NCBI GenBank assembly: GCA_026991755.1
Contig: JALXAX010000151.1
Span: 1-44,788 of the forward strand
Length of the DNA stretch: 44,788 bases
Origin: Thiotrichaceae bacterium
GTDB lineage: Bacteria; Pseudomonadota; Gammaproteobacteria; Thiotrichales; Thiotrichaceae
Direction of reading: 5' to 3'
This document shows, in pieces, positions 1 through 8,814 of the stretch. A program made the translations under genes and the position numbers. How positions within the stretch are numbered: the stretch's first letter is position 1; every line of letters starts with the position of its first letter. A model generated the notes under the pieces. That model had not been told where the DNA came from. It saw nothing but the letters and a program-made list of their open reading frames with translations, and searched no databases.

Positions 1-158
1 GTTCATGGAATAGACAAAGTTCCCTCCACCTAGCAGGGGGAGGGTTAGGGAGGGGGTAGATAGTCTGATAAAAAAGACGACCTTAGAACATCTCCCCCCC
101 TCCCCAGCCCTCCCCCCAAAGGGGAGAGGGAGCTTATTTCATTTAGCATTGAACAGCC
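1..158. repeat. R7 repeat, G/C-tract element (copy a, left end cut by window)
   Basis: This stretch matches 34264-34420 almost base for base. It contains runs such as gcagggggagggttaggg and its complement-like partner further on (tccccagccctcccccc), so a transcript would fold into a G-rich/C-rich hairpin. The right end carries the terminal sequence gcattgaacagcc. It sits just downstream of the rseB stop codon (194). The complete copy with its inverted ends is at 34240-34422; here the left end lies outside the window. Confidence 0.85.
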
Positions 159-193
159 TGACCCAATCTACTAAAAGTGACTAAATAGTGTTT

Positions 194-1270
194 CTATTCT
201 TCTATGGTTGCTCTTTTAATCCCTTTAAAAATATCATGCAATGTAGATTCTGGCACTTCACCCACCAAAGTAACAGCATGGCCTTCATAGACTTTAGACA
301 ATATGTTTAAAGCCCCAGACTGTATAGGCTTAAAACGTTTTTCATCATTTTTATCATCCGTAGAGATAAAAACAGAAACGGCACTTAAACCATCACTTAT
401 AATAATCTGCTCATCTTCGCCTTGAGGGTTTTTAACTTTATCGGCGGAAACAATATTAAACCCTTTAGGCAAGGGATCAAAAAACCATTCACTATACTGA
501 TCATGGTTGCCTGTATGTTTTTCAGCTGCTGCTTCGATGTCATTATCAACGGGTAGTACAGTATCACTGTCCATAATCATAGATTCACTGACACCACCCA
601 TAAGTGAGTTCGGCATCGCCGTTACTACTGATATCGGTTGAGTCATCTTTGCTGATGTTGTTTGGCTATTAACCGTACCAGAAACAACAATAGAATCATC
701 AGGCTCGGTACTTTCTGTAATCACTTCACGTTCAGAAAGCACTTTAAAATCAGTAAACATAAAGCGTTCAACTGGCTTATGATCTTGATTAATTAGAGAA
801 TACTTTAGCAACACGCTGCGATCTAAATCGATACAGTACTTTTGTAAATAACGTTTTCTATCTTTAGGTCGTGCTAACACAATGCGACAAGGGCGACCTG
901 CTACTTTACCCATTCCACCTAAATCAAACGAATAAACCTGTTGCATCTTTGAGGTGATTTTCGGCATGCCCGCCAATGAGAATACAGTAGACTCTTTAAC
1001 GTAATCATCGCCGCCCTCATCAAGAGAGGCAATGACCTCTTTTTCAGCGCCACTTTCAATCGTATGCTTAATGGATAAATTAGAGACTTCACCCTCTTTC
1101 ACATACACCAAATTACCTTGGTACTCCAAGGTATGCAAAGCATCGTTCATTTGGTTTAGCAGAATAACCGCATCATTAGCAAACAATGATGGCGTTATAA
1201 AAAGTAAACTAGTCGCAACAGCCAATCGGCTAAAAGAAATACGCATCATACGATTAAAAGTTTGCAGCAT
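194..1270 (-). CDS. rseB: Sigma-E regulatory protein RseB/MucB (periplasmic)
   Basis: RseB binds the periplasmic part of RseA and shields it from DegS-type proteolysis, so tuning the sigma-E envelope stress response; it also senses mislocalised lipoproteins or LPS (family knowledge). The 358-residue length is slightly above the family norm. A signal peptide ends near ...TPSLFA before NDAVILLNQM, followed by the MucB/RseB N-terminal lipoprotein-like domain (GNLVYVKEG, VYSFDLGGMGKVAGRPCRIV) and a C-terminal domain after about residue 255. The serine/threonine-rich linker around residues 190-250 is longer than usual. The start overlaps the end of rseA by 17 bases, which implies translational coupling. 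A second start at Met8 or Met9 would also give a good signal peptide. Confidence 0.92.
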   Translation of the reverse strand: MLQTFNRMMRISFSRLAVATSLLFITPSLFANDAVILLNQMNDALHTLEYQGNLVYVKEGEVSNLSIKHTIESGAEKEVIASLDEGGDDYVKESTVFSLAGMPKITSKMQQVYSFDLGGMGKVAGRPCRIVLARPKDRKRYLQKYCIDLDRSVLLKYSLINQDHKPVERFMFTDFKVLSEREVITESTEPDDSIVVSGTVNSQTTSAKMTQPISVVTAMPNSLMGGVSESMIMDSDTVLPVDNDIEAAAEKHTGNHDQYSEWFFDPLPKGFNIVSADKVKNPQGEDEQIIISDGLSAVSVFISTDDKNDEKRFKPIQSGALNILSKVYEGHAVTLVGEVPESTLHDIFKGIKRATIEE

Positions 1271-1862
1271 AACTAGCCGCTCTCACTGAAGGCATAATGG
1301 CAGAAGTAGACGCGTACTTAGCATGGTTATTAACATAGCCTTTTAAACGATTTCGCCATTTTGCATCAATCGCCTCAAACTGGGTTGCCTTGTTGCTGGC
1401 TACCACTATCGGATGCATCGTAGCCTTAGCTGTTTCAGTCGGTTGCTCAGCAACAAGAGCCATCGTAGTAGCATCAAACGAAGGAGTATTTTGACTCTGC
1501 TTCATATTAATACCCACCACAGCGACCGCTGCAAGGCTAGCGGCAAGTGCCATCCCCGTGACAGGTCTTAACCAATTGCGAGAGACAGGCTCATTAGCCG
1601 CTTCTTTAAGATGGACTTGACCGTACTCAGGTTCCGCCTCTAATTGCTCATGAATTCCCATCAAGAAATTAGGCTGTACCGTTACCGAGGCTTGTTCATT
1701 TCGCATCGCCTCACCAATCAAAGAAAAATGAGCGACTTTCTGTTGCAAGTCTTTATCTTTCTGTACCTCATCAAGCATTCTACGTTGTTCAAACGCACCT
1801 GCTTCATCATCAAGAAAAGCTGATAAATATTCTGTTATGGATGTTGTTGTATTTTTATTCAT
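1254..1862 (-). CDS. rseA: Anti-sigma-E factor RseA/MucA
   Basis: Inner-membrane anti-sigma factor that holds RpoE inactive until regulated proteolysis releases it. The N-terminal cytoplasmic sigma-binding domain is recognisable (ITEYLSAFLDDEAGAFEQ, about residues 9-26). One transmembrane segment lies near residues 98-122 (GMALAASLAAVAVVGINM), and a periplasmic tail of about 80 residues follows for RseB binding. At 202 residues it is close to the usual 195-215. It lies 88 bases downstream of rpoE and overlaps rseB, the standard rpoE-rseA-rseB order. No rseC or mucD follows inside the window. Confidence 0.93.
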   Translation of the reverse strand: MNKNTTTSITEYLSAFLDDEAGAFEQRRMLDEVQKDKDLQQKVAHFSLIGEAMRNEQASVTVQPNFLMGIHEQLEAEPEYGQVHLKEAANEPVSRNWLRPVTGMALAASLAAVAVVGINMKQSQNTPSFDATTMALVAEQPTETAKATMHPIVVASNKATQFEAIDAKWRNRLKGYVNNHAKYASTSAIMPSVRAASYAANF

Positions 1863-1950
1863 ATCATTGCCCTACTCTAAGGGTTTCTTGTAGTTAGTTC
1901 TTGCTATATGTAATAAGTTCATGTTCATACCTATTCAACATACGGCCCAT

Positions 1951-2526
1951 TTAGTCCATTAATGGTGCTATTTTTGTTTCAATTGACTCTCTTGCACGAA
2001 AAATCCTTGATCGTACGGTACCGATTGGGCAGTCCATTGCATCAGAGATTTCTTCATAACTAAATCCTTCGATTTCTCTTAAGGTAATAGCCGTACGTAA
2101 ATCATCAGGCAAGCTTTGTATCGCTTCAATAATGACTTGATGTATTTCGTCTTTCTGCATTTCACTTTCAGGGGTACCTCGTTCATGTAGCCCTTCAGCG
2201 CTTTCATACTGCTCCGCTTCTTGTGCATCAATATCATTCGCAGGCAAGCGACGACTCATCGTCACCAAGTGATTCTTCGCTGTATTGATAGCAATTCGGT
2301 ACAACCATGTATAAAAAGCACTATCACCACGAAAGTTCTTTAAACCTTTATACGCTTTGATAAAGGCTTCTTGTGCAATATCCATAGCAATATGTTGATC
2401 ACGCACGTAACGCATAACGAGATTAATCACTTTCTGCTGATACTTAAGTACCAATACATCAAAAGCTTTCTTCTCACCTGCTTGTACACGCCTAACCAGC
2501 TCTATATCTGTTTGGCTTGTGCCCAT
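1951..2526 (-). CDS. rpoE: RNA polymerase sigma factor RpoE (ECF, sigma-24)
   Basis: Group 4 sigma factor for the extracytoplasmic stress regulon. Region 2 is clear (DIAQEAFIKAYKGLKNFRGD followed by FYTWLYRIAINTAKNHL) and region 4 has the helix-turn-helix FSYEEISDAMDCPIGTVRSR. At 191 residues it equals the E. coli protein in size. The ribosome site aaggag lies 11 bases upstream of the ATG. The gene heads an operon with rseA and rseB and is divergent from nadB, the same neighbourhood as in Enterobacteria and Pseudomonas. A sigma-E-type promoter at 2742-2769 supports autoregulation, with a leader of about 200 bases that contains nested inverted repeats. Confidence 0.96.
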   Translation of the reverse strand: MGTSQTDIELVRRVQAGEKKAFDVLVLKYQQKVINLVMRYVRDQHIAMDIAQEAFIKAYKGLKNFRGDSAFYTWLYRIAINTAKNHLVTMSRRLPANDIDAQEAEQYESAEGLHERGTPESEMQKDEIHQVIIEAIQSLPDDLRTAITLREIEGFSYEEISDAMDCPIGTVRSRIFRARESIETKIAPLMD

Positions 2527-2550
2527 ATGGGGCTTGTCTCCTTATAATCG

Positions 2551-2664
2551 GCTTATCCAGAAACTTGCGCGAGAACTAGAAACTACTACAAACCCCATCA
2601 ACATCATAACCTGAGATTATGATGCTCCTGTGATTTTCGCTACGTTTCTAGTTGTCGGACAAGC
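2551..2664. repeat. Nested inverted repeats in the rpoE leader (possible degenerate mobile element)
   Basis: Three nested inverted arms are visible. The outer arms are gcttatcc (2551-2558) and ggacaagc (2657-2664), with one mismatch. The middle arms are aactagaaac (2574-2583) and its exact complement (2644-2653). The inner arms are catcataa (2602-2609) and ttatgatg (2617-2624). In the rpoE transcript this would form an extended stem upstream of the ribosome site. The terminal gcttgtccgacaac resembles the ctgtccgataac just after nadB (4520-4531), so it may be an old small transposable element rather than a dedicated regulator. Confidence 0.6.
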
Positions 2665-2741
2665 TCCTAGCCTGGGCAAAACCATTCACTCTTTATAGCT
2701 GGTTATTAAACAGTAACTGCATCAATCAACACAATCAGTTT

Positions 2742-2769
2742 AATAGACCTAATAGGCTAAAAAAGTTCC
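2742..2769 (-). promoter_or_regulatory. Sigma-E-type promoter of rpoE
   Basis: Reading the minus strand, ggaactt (2769-2763) is an exact match to the sigma-E -35 consensus. After 15 bases comes tctatt (2747-2742), close to the TCnnA-type -10. Orientation and distance (about 210 bases from the rpoE ATG) fit the autoregulated promoter known for this operon in other gammaproteobacteria. Confidence 0.7.
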
Positions 2770-2898
2770 ATTTTTACCGTAAAATTTTTATTACTATTTC
2801 ATGAATGAGGATCAAAAACATATTTAATGAAGCTTCATTGGCGGAAATAGTAAAATCAGTGCAATATATTACCTGTTTTTATCAAAAAATAACAAGTT

Positions 2899-4515
2899 AT
2901 GTATGACGTTCTCATCATAGGCAGTGGCGCAGCAGGATTAACGCTAGCACTAAGCCTACCCAATAGCATGAAAGTAGCGGTACTCAGTAAGCACGAACTG
3001 ACAGAAGGAAGTACCTTCTACGCGCAAGGCGGCATTTCTGCGGTATTAGACGAAACAGATTCGGTGGAATCACATATTCAGGACACTCTTGATGCAGGTG
3101 CAGGGCTTTGTCGTGAAGATACTGTTCGTTTTGTGGTAGAAAGTGGCCCCGAAGCCATACGTTGGCTAGATGACATCGGCGTGCCTTTTACCAGAGAACA
3201 AACAGAAGACGGCACTAGCCAACTTCATCTAACCAAAGAAGGCGGTCATAGCCATAGACGCATAGCACATGCCGCAGATGCCAGTGGACGCGCCATTGAA
3301 ACAACCTTATTAGATGTCGCTAAAAGCAAAAACAACATAGATTTGTTAGAACACCACATCGCAATCGACTTCATCACCACTCGACGCCTGGGCTTAAAAG
3401 AAAACCACTGCTTAGGCGCTTATGTGCTTGACAAAAAGAACTGTAAAATCAAAACCTTCTCAGCAAAACATAGTGTGATAGCAAGCGGAGGTAGCAGCAA
3501 AGTTTACCTTTATACCAGCAATCCCGATGGGTCAAGTGGCGATGGTATCGCCATGGGGTGGCGTGCAGGGTGTCGCGTAGCCAATATGGAGTTTATGCAA
3601 TTCCACCCCACTTGTTTATACCACCCACATGCAAAATCCAGTCTGATTACCGAAGCAGTACGCGGCGAAGGCGGTAAATTAAGGCTCCCCGACGGTACAC
3701 GTTTTATGCCCGATTACGACCCGCGAGCCGAACTAGCACCGCGAGACATCGTCGCCCGTGCTATCGACAATGAAATGAAGAAACGCGGTATAGATTCGGT
3801 CTTTTTAGACATCAGCCACAAACCCAAAGACTTTATAGTAGAACACTTCCCTAACGTCTATGAGAACTGCCTGCAATTTGGCTACGACATGGCAAAAGAA
3901 CCCGTCCCCGTAGTACCCGCAGCCCACTATACCTGTGGCGGTATCATGACAGACCTGGACGGGCGCACCGATGTAGACAACCTATATTGTATAGGCGAGG
4001 CCTCCTTTACAGGCTTACACGGTGCAAACCGTATGGCTAGTAACTCGCTATTGGAGTGTATTGTATTTGGTCATGCGGTCAGCAAAGATATTATTAAACG
4101 AGCTGAAGAGCAAAGCAATAAGTCAACCTCACCGATAACCCACATACCCATACCCGATTGGGATGAAAGCCGTGTGACCGACTCAGATGAGCGCGTAGTC
4201 ATCAACCATAACTGGGACGAAGTGCGTCGTTTTATGTGGGATTATGTCGGAATTGTTCGTACAACTAAGCGTCTAGAGCGAGCACATAACCGAATGCGCC
4301 TACTGTTATCTGAAATTGACGAATACTACTCAAACTTTCGAGTAACTGGTGACCTCATAGAGCTGCGCAACCTGGCTATCGTGGCAGACCTCATCATACA
4401 ATCGGCATTACAGCGGCATGAAAGTAGAGGTTTGCACTACACGTTAGACTACCCTAAATCTGATCCATCACTGGCTAATGTAGACTCAATCCTCGATCCG
4501 ATCCGAGTTAGCTAG
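2899..4515 (+). CDS. nadB: L-aspartate oxidase NadB
   Basis: Flavoenzyme that oxidises L-aspartate to iminoaspartate, the first step of de novo NAD synthesis; it acts with NadA in the cytoplasm. The N-terminal FAD-binding motif is [13 protein letters not shown] (residues 6-18). Family signatures follow: [12 protein letters not shown], the succinate dehydrogenase/fumarate reductase-like HPTCLYHP, and AAHYTCGGI with [15 protein letters not shown] near the active site. The 538 residues match the E. coli length (540). It is divergent from rpoE, the conserved arrangement. Only a weak ribosome site precedes the ATG. Confidence 0.96.
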   Translation: MYDVLIIGSGAAGLTLALSLPNSMKVAVLSKHELTEGSTFYAQGGISAVLDETDSVESHIQDTLDAGAGLCREDTVRFVVESGPEAIRWLDDIGVPFTREQTEDGTSQLHLTKEGGHSHRRIAHAADASGRAIETTLLDVAKSKNNIDLLEHHIAIDFITTRRLGLKENHCLGAYVLDKKNCKIKTFSAKHSVIASGGSSKVYLYTSNPDGSSGDGIAMGWRAGCRVANMEFMQFHPTCLYHPHAKSSLITEAVRGEGGKLRLPDGTRFMPDYDPRAELAPRDIVARAIDNEMKKRGIDSVFLDISHKPKDFIVEHFPNVYENCLQFGYDMAKEPVPVVPAAHYTCGGIMTDLDGRTDVDNLYCIGEASFTGLHGANRMASNSLLECIVFGHAVSKDIIKRAEEQSNKSTSPITHIPIPDWDESRVTDSDERVVINHNWDEVRRFMWDYVGIVRTTKRLERAHNRMRLLLSEIDEYYSNFRVTGDLIELRNLAIVADLIIQSALQRHESRGLHYTLDYPKSDPSLANVDSILDPIRVS

Positions 4516-4536
4516 GAGGCTGTCCGATAACCAATG

Positions 4537-4574
4537 ACGTAGCCCGTATTCCACAAACTCCATACGGGCTACGT
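4537..4574. terminator. Hairpin after nadB
   Basis: A perfect 12-base stem (acgtagcccgta, 4537-4548, pairing with 4563-4574) encloses a 14-base loop, 22 bases after the nadB stop. There is no strong T-tract, so it may be a repeat-type or factor-assisted terminator rather than a classical intrinsic one. Confidence 0.5.
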
Positions 4575-4614
4575 TACTTACGACCCTTAAAAATAGTTAG
4601 TATACTTAGGGCTC

Positions 4615-4649
4615 ATTAATGTACAATTATGTACACAATGTACATTAAT
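4615..4649. promoter_or_regulatory. Palindromic operator of the toxin-antitoxin pair
   Basis: attaatgtaca (4615-4625) is the exact reverse complement of tgtacattaat (4639-4649), and a third tgtaca lies between them (4630-4635). Such an array just before a Phd/YefM-type antitoxin fits the autorepressor site these antitoxins bind. The right arm covers the upstream ATG at 4648, which argues for the ATG at 4660 as the real start. Confidence 0.65.
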
Positions 4650-4659
4650 GGTGTGTAAT

Positions 4660-4893
4660 ATGATAAGCGTAACCTTTACTGAGTTCAGAAAAGATGCATC
4701 CGCCTTATTCTCTGCTGTAGAAAATGGTGAAAAAATACAGGTTTTCAGACATGGAAAGCCCATAGCTGAAATTCTGCCATTTAAAGACCCAGCCAACCAT
4801 CTTCCATCGTGGAAAAAAAGAAAGATAAGACATTCAATCAAAGGTGCAGAATTATCTTCGCTAATAGTGAGTGAACGAGAAAAAGCATCATGA
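4660..4893 (+). CDS. Phd/YefM-family antitoxin
   Basis: Small DNA-binding antitoxin of 77 residues from ATG 4660. MISVTFTEFRKDASALFSAV and the following ENGEKIQVFRHGKPIAEILP are the standard Phd/YefM N-terminal fold, which dimerises and binds the operator; the C-terminal part (about residues 48-77) would wrap the toxin. An upstream in-frame ATG at 4648 adds four residues but lies inside the operator palindrome. The stop overlaps the toxin start by four bases (ATGA at 4890), so the two are translationally coupled. Pairing of a Phd-type antitoxin with a PIN toxin is well known. Confidence 0.85.
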   Translation: MISVTFTEFRKDASALFSAVENGEKIQVFRHGKPIAEILPFKDPANHLPSWKKRKIRHSIKGAELSSLIVSEREKAS

Positions 4894-5330
4894 GAGTGTT
4901 TTTTGATACTTCTTCGTTTGTAAAAAGGTTTGTCGAAGAAGTGGGAAGTGAGCAAGCAGTCAATATTACAAATAATGCTTCAGAAGTAGGTTTAAGTATA
5001 ATCTGTTATCCTGAAATTATTTCAGCCTTAAATCGAAAGTTAAGAGCTGAGTTCATTACTGAAGAAACGTACGCTGAATTAAAAAACGAAGTATTACAAG
5101 ATATTGAAGATATAGACATTGTTAATTTAACTCCAAGTGTACTAGAGAAAACAACAGACTTATTAGAAAATAATGTGTTGAGATCATTAGATGCTTTTCA
5201 TATTGCCTGTGCTTTAGAATGGCAAGCAGAGTTATTTGTATCTTCAGATGAAAGGCAAGTAACAGCAGGAATAAAGTCAGGTTTAAAGGTTGAGCTTATT
5301 GAAGGGTTTAAGCTTACGACTCAGGATTAA
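4890..5330 (+). CDS. PIN-domain ribonuclease toxin (VapC-like)
   Basis: Putative toxin of a type II toxin-antitoxin system; PIN toxins cleave RNA using Mg2+ held by acidic residues. All expected acidic positions are visible: D6 in VFFDTSSFVK, E42 in CYPEIISALNRK, D101 in LRSLDAFHIACA and D120 in FVSSDERQ. The 146-residue length is normal. The target RNA cannot be read from sequence. An imperfect palindrome immediately downstream (5333-5360) probably ends transcription between this gene and the convergent hemL. Confidence 0.88.
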   Translation: MRVFFDTSSFVKRFVEEVGSEQAVNITNNASEVGLSIICYPEIISALNRKLRAEFITEETYAELKNEVLQDIEDIDIVNLTPSVLEKTTDLLENNVLRSLDAFHIACALEWQAELFVSSDERQVTAGIKSGLKVELIEGFKLTTQD

Positions 5331-5332
5331 CC

Positions 5333-5360
5333 GTAGAGACGTTGCATACAACGTCTCTAC
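5333..5360. repeat. 28-base palindrome (copy a), likely bidirectional terminator
   Basis: The left half gtagagacgttgca pairs with the right half at 13 of 14 positions. It lies between the convergent toxin gene (stop 5330) and hemL (stop 5384), so it could end both transcripts. A perfect copy is at 18268-18295. Confidence 0.7.
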
Positions 5361-5383
5361 ACAGGTAGTAAGAAATTACAACC

Positions 5384-6664
5384 CTAAAGCGAAGCAAACA
5401 CCTCATTCGCAGCATTTACCGTTGCCTGAATATCCTCATCACTATGCGCAGCAGACATAAAACCAGCTTCAAAGGCAGAAGGCGCTAAATTAACACCTCT
5501 ATCTAACATGCCATGGAAAAAATGATTAAAGCGATCAACATCACACGCCATTACCTGCTCATAGTTCTCAACCTTTTCAGCATCCGTAAAGAACAAACCA
5601 AACATGCCACCTACCTGATTAGTTGTCATATTAATACCGTTATGATCAGCCACCGTTTGCATACCTTCTAAAAACTCGATGGTTTTCTGTGTTAGCTCAT
5701 CATAAAAGCCCGTCTGAGTAATAATATCTAACGTTGCCATGCCCGCAGCCATTGCTACAGGATTGCCTGATAACGTACCTGCTTGATAAACAGGGCCAGA
5801 AGGAGATAGCTTTTCCATAATATCCCGACGACCACCAAAGGCACCCACGGGCATACCGCCACCAATTATTTTACCTAGCGTCGTTAAATCAGGCTTTACT
5901 CCAAAAACTTTCTGCGCGCCACCAAGATCAACACGAAAACCCGTCATCACTTCATCAAAGATCAACACGGCTCCATGCTCATCACACACTTGACGTAAAG
6001 TTTGCAAAAAGCCATCAGCAGGAGGAATACAATTCATATTACCCGCAACAGGTTCTACGATAATACAAGCTATTTCATCCCCTACTTCCGCAAACAACTC
6101 TCGTACTTGATCAGCATTATTATATTCAAGTGTTAAAGTACATTCTGCCAAAGCAGCAGGCACACCAGGAGAGCTAGGTTCCCCAAAGGTTAAAGCACCA
6201 GAACCCGCCTTAACTAATAAAGAGTCACCATGACCATGATACCCCCCTTCAAACTTTACGATCTTATCTCGACCTGTAAAACCACGTGCAAGACGTATAG
6301 CCGACATAGTGGCTTCAGTACCAGAGTTGACCATTCTCACCATTTCTAACGACGGCATGATTTCACATAGACGTAATGCAATAAGCACTTCTATTTCGGT
6401 AGGCGCTCCATAGCTAAGGCCACGCTTAACCGCAAGCTGTACCGCTTCAATAACATCAGGATGCGCATGCCCTGCAATCATAGGCCCCCATGAACCTACA
6501 TAATCGATGTATTTCTTGCCATCCACATCATATAGATAAGCACCATCAGCGCTTTCGATAAATAAAGGCGTACCACCAACACTCTTGAAGGCACGTACAG
6601 GTGAGTTAACACCACCGGGGATATACTTTTGGGCTTGGTTGAATAACTCTTGTGATCGACTCAT
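5384..6664 (-). CDS. hemL: Glutamate-1-semialdehyde 2,1-aminomutase HemL
   Basis: PLP enzyme that converts glutamate-1-semialdehyde to 5-aminolevulinate, the last step of the C5 route to haem precursors. The PLP lysine is K265 in [18 protein letters not shown]. Other family signatures are [11 protein letters not shown] (16-26), [16 protein letters not shown] (113-128), [11 protein letters not shown] (140-150) and [11 protein letters not shown]. The 426 residues match E. coli HemL exactly in length. It is monocistronic, convergent with the toxin pair and divergent from the porin. Supply of haem fits with the ccm operon 7 kb away, but the two are not linked in an operon. Confidence 0.97.
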   Translation of the reverse strand: MSRSQELFNQAQKYIPGGVNSPVRAFKSVGGTPLFIESADGAYLYDVDGKKYIDYVGSWGPMIAGHAHPDVIEAVQLAVKRGLSYGAPTEIEVLIALRLCEIMPSLEMVRMVNSGTEATMSAIRLARGFTGRDKIVKFEGGYHGHGDSLLVKAGSGALTFGEPSSPGVPAALAECTLTLEYNNADQVRELFAEVGDEIACIIVEPVAGNMNCIPPADGFLQTLRQVCDEHGAVLIFDEVMTGFRVDLGGAQKVFGVKPDLTTLGKIIGGGMPVGAFGGRRDIMEKLSPSGPVYQAGTLSGNPVAMAAGMATLDIITQTGFYDELTQKTIEFLEGMQTVADHNGINMTTNQVGGMFGLFFTDAEKVENYEQVMACDVDRFNHFFHGMLDRGVNLAPSAFEAGFMSAAHSDEDIQATVNAANEVFASL

Positions 6665-6830
6665 AGCAATACTCTATGTAAAGGCTGCACTTTGATGATG
6701 ATGCAAGCCATAGTTAATAAAAAGTGCAATAGTAGCATTGATATTTAGACTGTCACAGAAGCTAGAGTGTAAATGAATAAATTCTCGACTCACTAATTCT
6801 GAAATGAATAAACCGTCTTTATTGACTATC

Positions 6831-6994
6831 ACCTAAATCCGTGACTTCAATGCGGATAACAGGGGGTAAGATATTGGTTTAGCACGGGATTTTAAAAAAT
6901 CTTAGCTTCACCCTTAGGTTAAGCGGGTATTTTTTAAACCCGTGATGAATCAATAGCTTATTCACTGTGCCGTAGTGAAGTCACGGATTCAGGT
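6831..6994. repeat. R5 foldback element (copy a, 164 bp)
   Basis: The ends are inverted: acctaaatccgtgacttca at the left and the complement of acctgaatccgtgacttca at the right. The rest of the two arms also match imperfectly, so the whole element can fold. A second copy is at 43611-43809, with about 35 extra bases in one arm. It lies in the 768-base gap between hemL and the porin; apart from the porin promoter nothing else recognisable is seen in that gap. Confidence 0.85.
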
Positions 6995-7325
6995 ATCAAT
7001 GCATATAGTTTGTATACACATAGAATCATCCTTCCTATCATTGTTGTGTTTATGACTCTTTTAGCTATTGCTAGAGGTCTTTAGCGATAGATAAAAGGTA
7101 ATGGCAATGATTAATTTTGTATACCTAGTGAAATAAAGGCTACTAACAGAGGCAGTCCGAGCAACTCTGTTTAAACAATACAACACCTCCTTAAGTTATT
7201 GTATTACAGGTACATAATAAATTAAAACATAAGTGAATAAAAATAAAAGAAAACTGAACCTACCATTATTTGTAGTTTTTTTGATACAAAATGAGAAGCA
7301 GTGTAGCGAAATTACAAAAAAGGAG

Positions 7326-7354
7326 TTGCAAAACACAAACTCTCGTCCTATATT
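7326..7354 (+). promoter_or_regulatory. Sigma-70-type promoter for the porin gene
   Basis: ttgcaa (7326-7331) and tatatt (7349-7354) are separated by 17 bases, about 80 bases upstream of the porin ATG. The spacing is ideal and both hexamers differ by one or two bases from consensus. Prediction by eye only. Confidence 0.5.
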
Positions 7355-7432
7355 AACCCCATCAACTTATGTTGAAAGTAGAAAACAATATAAAACGTTT
7401 TTAAACTGACTAGACTTAATAAGGAGTCAAAC

Positions 7433-8446
7433 ATGAAAAAAATACTTGCAATCGCAATCGCAGCTGGAATGGCTGCTCCTGCAATAGCGGATACAACGCT
7501 TTACGGACAGCTTCACGCTTCTATAGACGTTCTTGATGGTGATAACGCTTCTGTTAAAGAAACTACCATCTCTTCCAATAGCTCACGTATCGGTGTTAAA
7601 GGCTCATCAGAGCTTAGCGGTGGTCTGAAAACTATTTATCAAGCAGAGTGGGAAATTGACACAGGCGGTCAAAATACCACAGGGGATACTATATTCAAAA
7701 ATCGTAATCAGGTAGTTGGCATTGCGGGTAGCTTTGGTGCAGTACTTCTTGGACGACATGATACTCCTTTTAAGATTGTCGGTCGTAAAGCTGATTTATT
7801 TTGGTCAAGCCAGCTAGGTCAAAATCGTAACATCACTAGCCCTGGTCGCTGGGATATTCGTGCTAACAATGCTATTGCTTATCAATCACCCAAGATAGGT
7901 GGTGTTCAGGTACTTTATGGTCACTTCACAGATATAGGTGGAGATGATGGTAATACTGGAGACAGTATTAATGCAATCTATAAAGCAGGGCCACTTATGG
8001 TAGGGGTAGCTTACGAAACGTATGACACTGATGCCGCAATTAACTTTGGTCGTGAGCGTGATGCTTATCGTTTAATGGGATCCTATAAATTTGGCGCTGC
8101 TAAAGTTGTTGGCTTCTATCAAGATGAAGATAATGATGAAGCTGTTCTCGATAATGACGCTAGTGTCTGGGGTATAGGTGGTTCATATAAGATCACACCT
8201 GCTGGAACTGTTAAAGCTCAATATTATGAGCGTGATGAAGATAATAGCAACCTAGATGGAAAATTATTCGCTATCGGTTATGACCATAAGCTAGGCAAGA
8301 AAACGGATGTTTATGCTCAATATGCAAAAACTGAAGACCTAAATGGAATTGGTGGTGCAGGCCATGGTGAGAAAATAGGTTCTGATGGTGTTGGTGGTGC
8401 TGGAGATGCTTCAGGTATTTCTATAGGTATCCGTCACAAGTTCTAA
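7433..8446 (+). CDS. General outer-membrane porin (Gram-negative porin family)
   Basis: Trimeric beta-barrel porin for passive diffusion across the outer membrane. A signal peptide (residues 1-19, ending APAIA) precedes DTTLYGQLHASIDV, the usual first strand of the Neisseria/Burkholderia-type porin family. The first half has GVKGSSELSGGLKTIYQAEW and LLGRHDTPFK typical of strands and loop L3. The protein ends in IRHKF with the terminal phenylalanine needed for BAM insertion. At 337 residues it is a normal 16-strand size. A strong ribosome site (aaggag) lies 8 bases upstream of the ATG; it has its own promoter and terminator. Confidence 0.9.
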   Translation: MKKILAIAIAAGMAAPAIADTTLYGQLHASIDVLDGDNASVKETTISSNSSRIGVKGSSELSGGLKTIYQAEWEIDTGGQNTTGDTIFKNRNQVVGIAGSFGAVLLGRHDTPFKIVGRKADLFWSSQLGQNRNITSPGRWDIRANNAIAYQSPKIGGVQVLYGHFTDIGGDDGNTGDSINAIYKAGPLMVGVAYETYDTDAAINFGRERDAYRLMGSYKFGAAKVVGFYQDEDNDEAVLDNDASVWGIGGSYKITPAGTVKAQYYERDEDNSNLDGKLFAIGYDHKLGKKTDVYAQYAKTEDLNGIGGAGHGEKIGSDGVGGAGDASGISIGIRHKF

Positions 8447-8472
8447 TTTGATTTAGTCAAATTATTTAACTT

Positions 8473-8501
8473 AAGAAAGACACCCATTGGGTGTCTTTCT
8501 T
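8473..8501 (+). terminator. Intrinsic terminator after the porin
   Basis: The stem aagaaagacaccca (8473-8486) pairs with 8488-8501, and the right arm ends in a T-rich stretch. It starts 27 bases after the porin stop. The remaining 310 bases up to the next gene are very AT-rich; no further feature was recognised there. Confidence 0.85.
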
Positions 8502-8814
8502 GTTTATAAACTCACCTCACTCTGAAATAAGTTCTTGTTAGAAATATCATTCCAACTCTTCTATTATTCTCCTCTATTACAGAAATACACCACTAGACTC
8601 ACAACACTTCTTCTCTAAATGTTAAAAAGTAATAGTTATTGCTGACTTTTCTACCAAAAACCTGATAGATTGTAACTCACAGTAAACAATATTAATTTAT
8701 ATCAATATTTTCTGGTTAAAATCCACATAAAATTAATAAGATAAAACCAATAATTGAACTATAATCAGATCAACGAGGTCAGATGCTCTATCAAGGTGAA
8801 TCAGTTTCCATTTC

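Noticed and set aside
1-158. Possible CRISPR or tandem array in the G/C-tract region
   Set aside because: There are no regularly spaced repeats; it is one copy of a dispersed element also present at 34240.
4587-4955. Minus-strand frame opposite the antitoxin gene
   Set aside because: It is antisense to a well-supported toxin-antitoxin pair and shows no protein family pattern.
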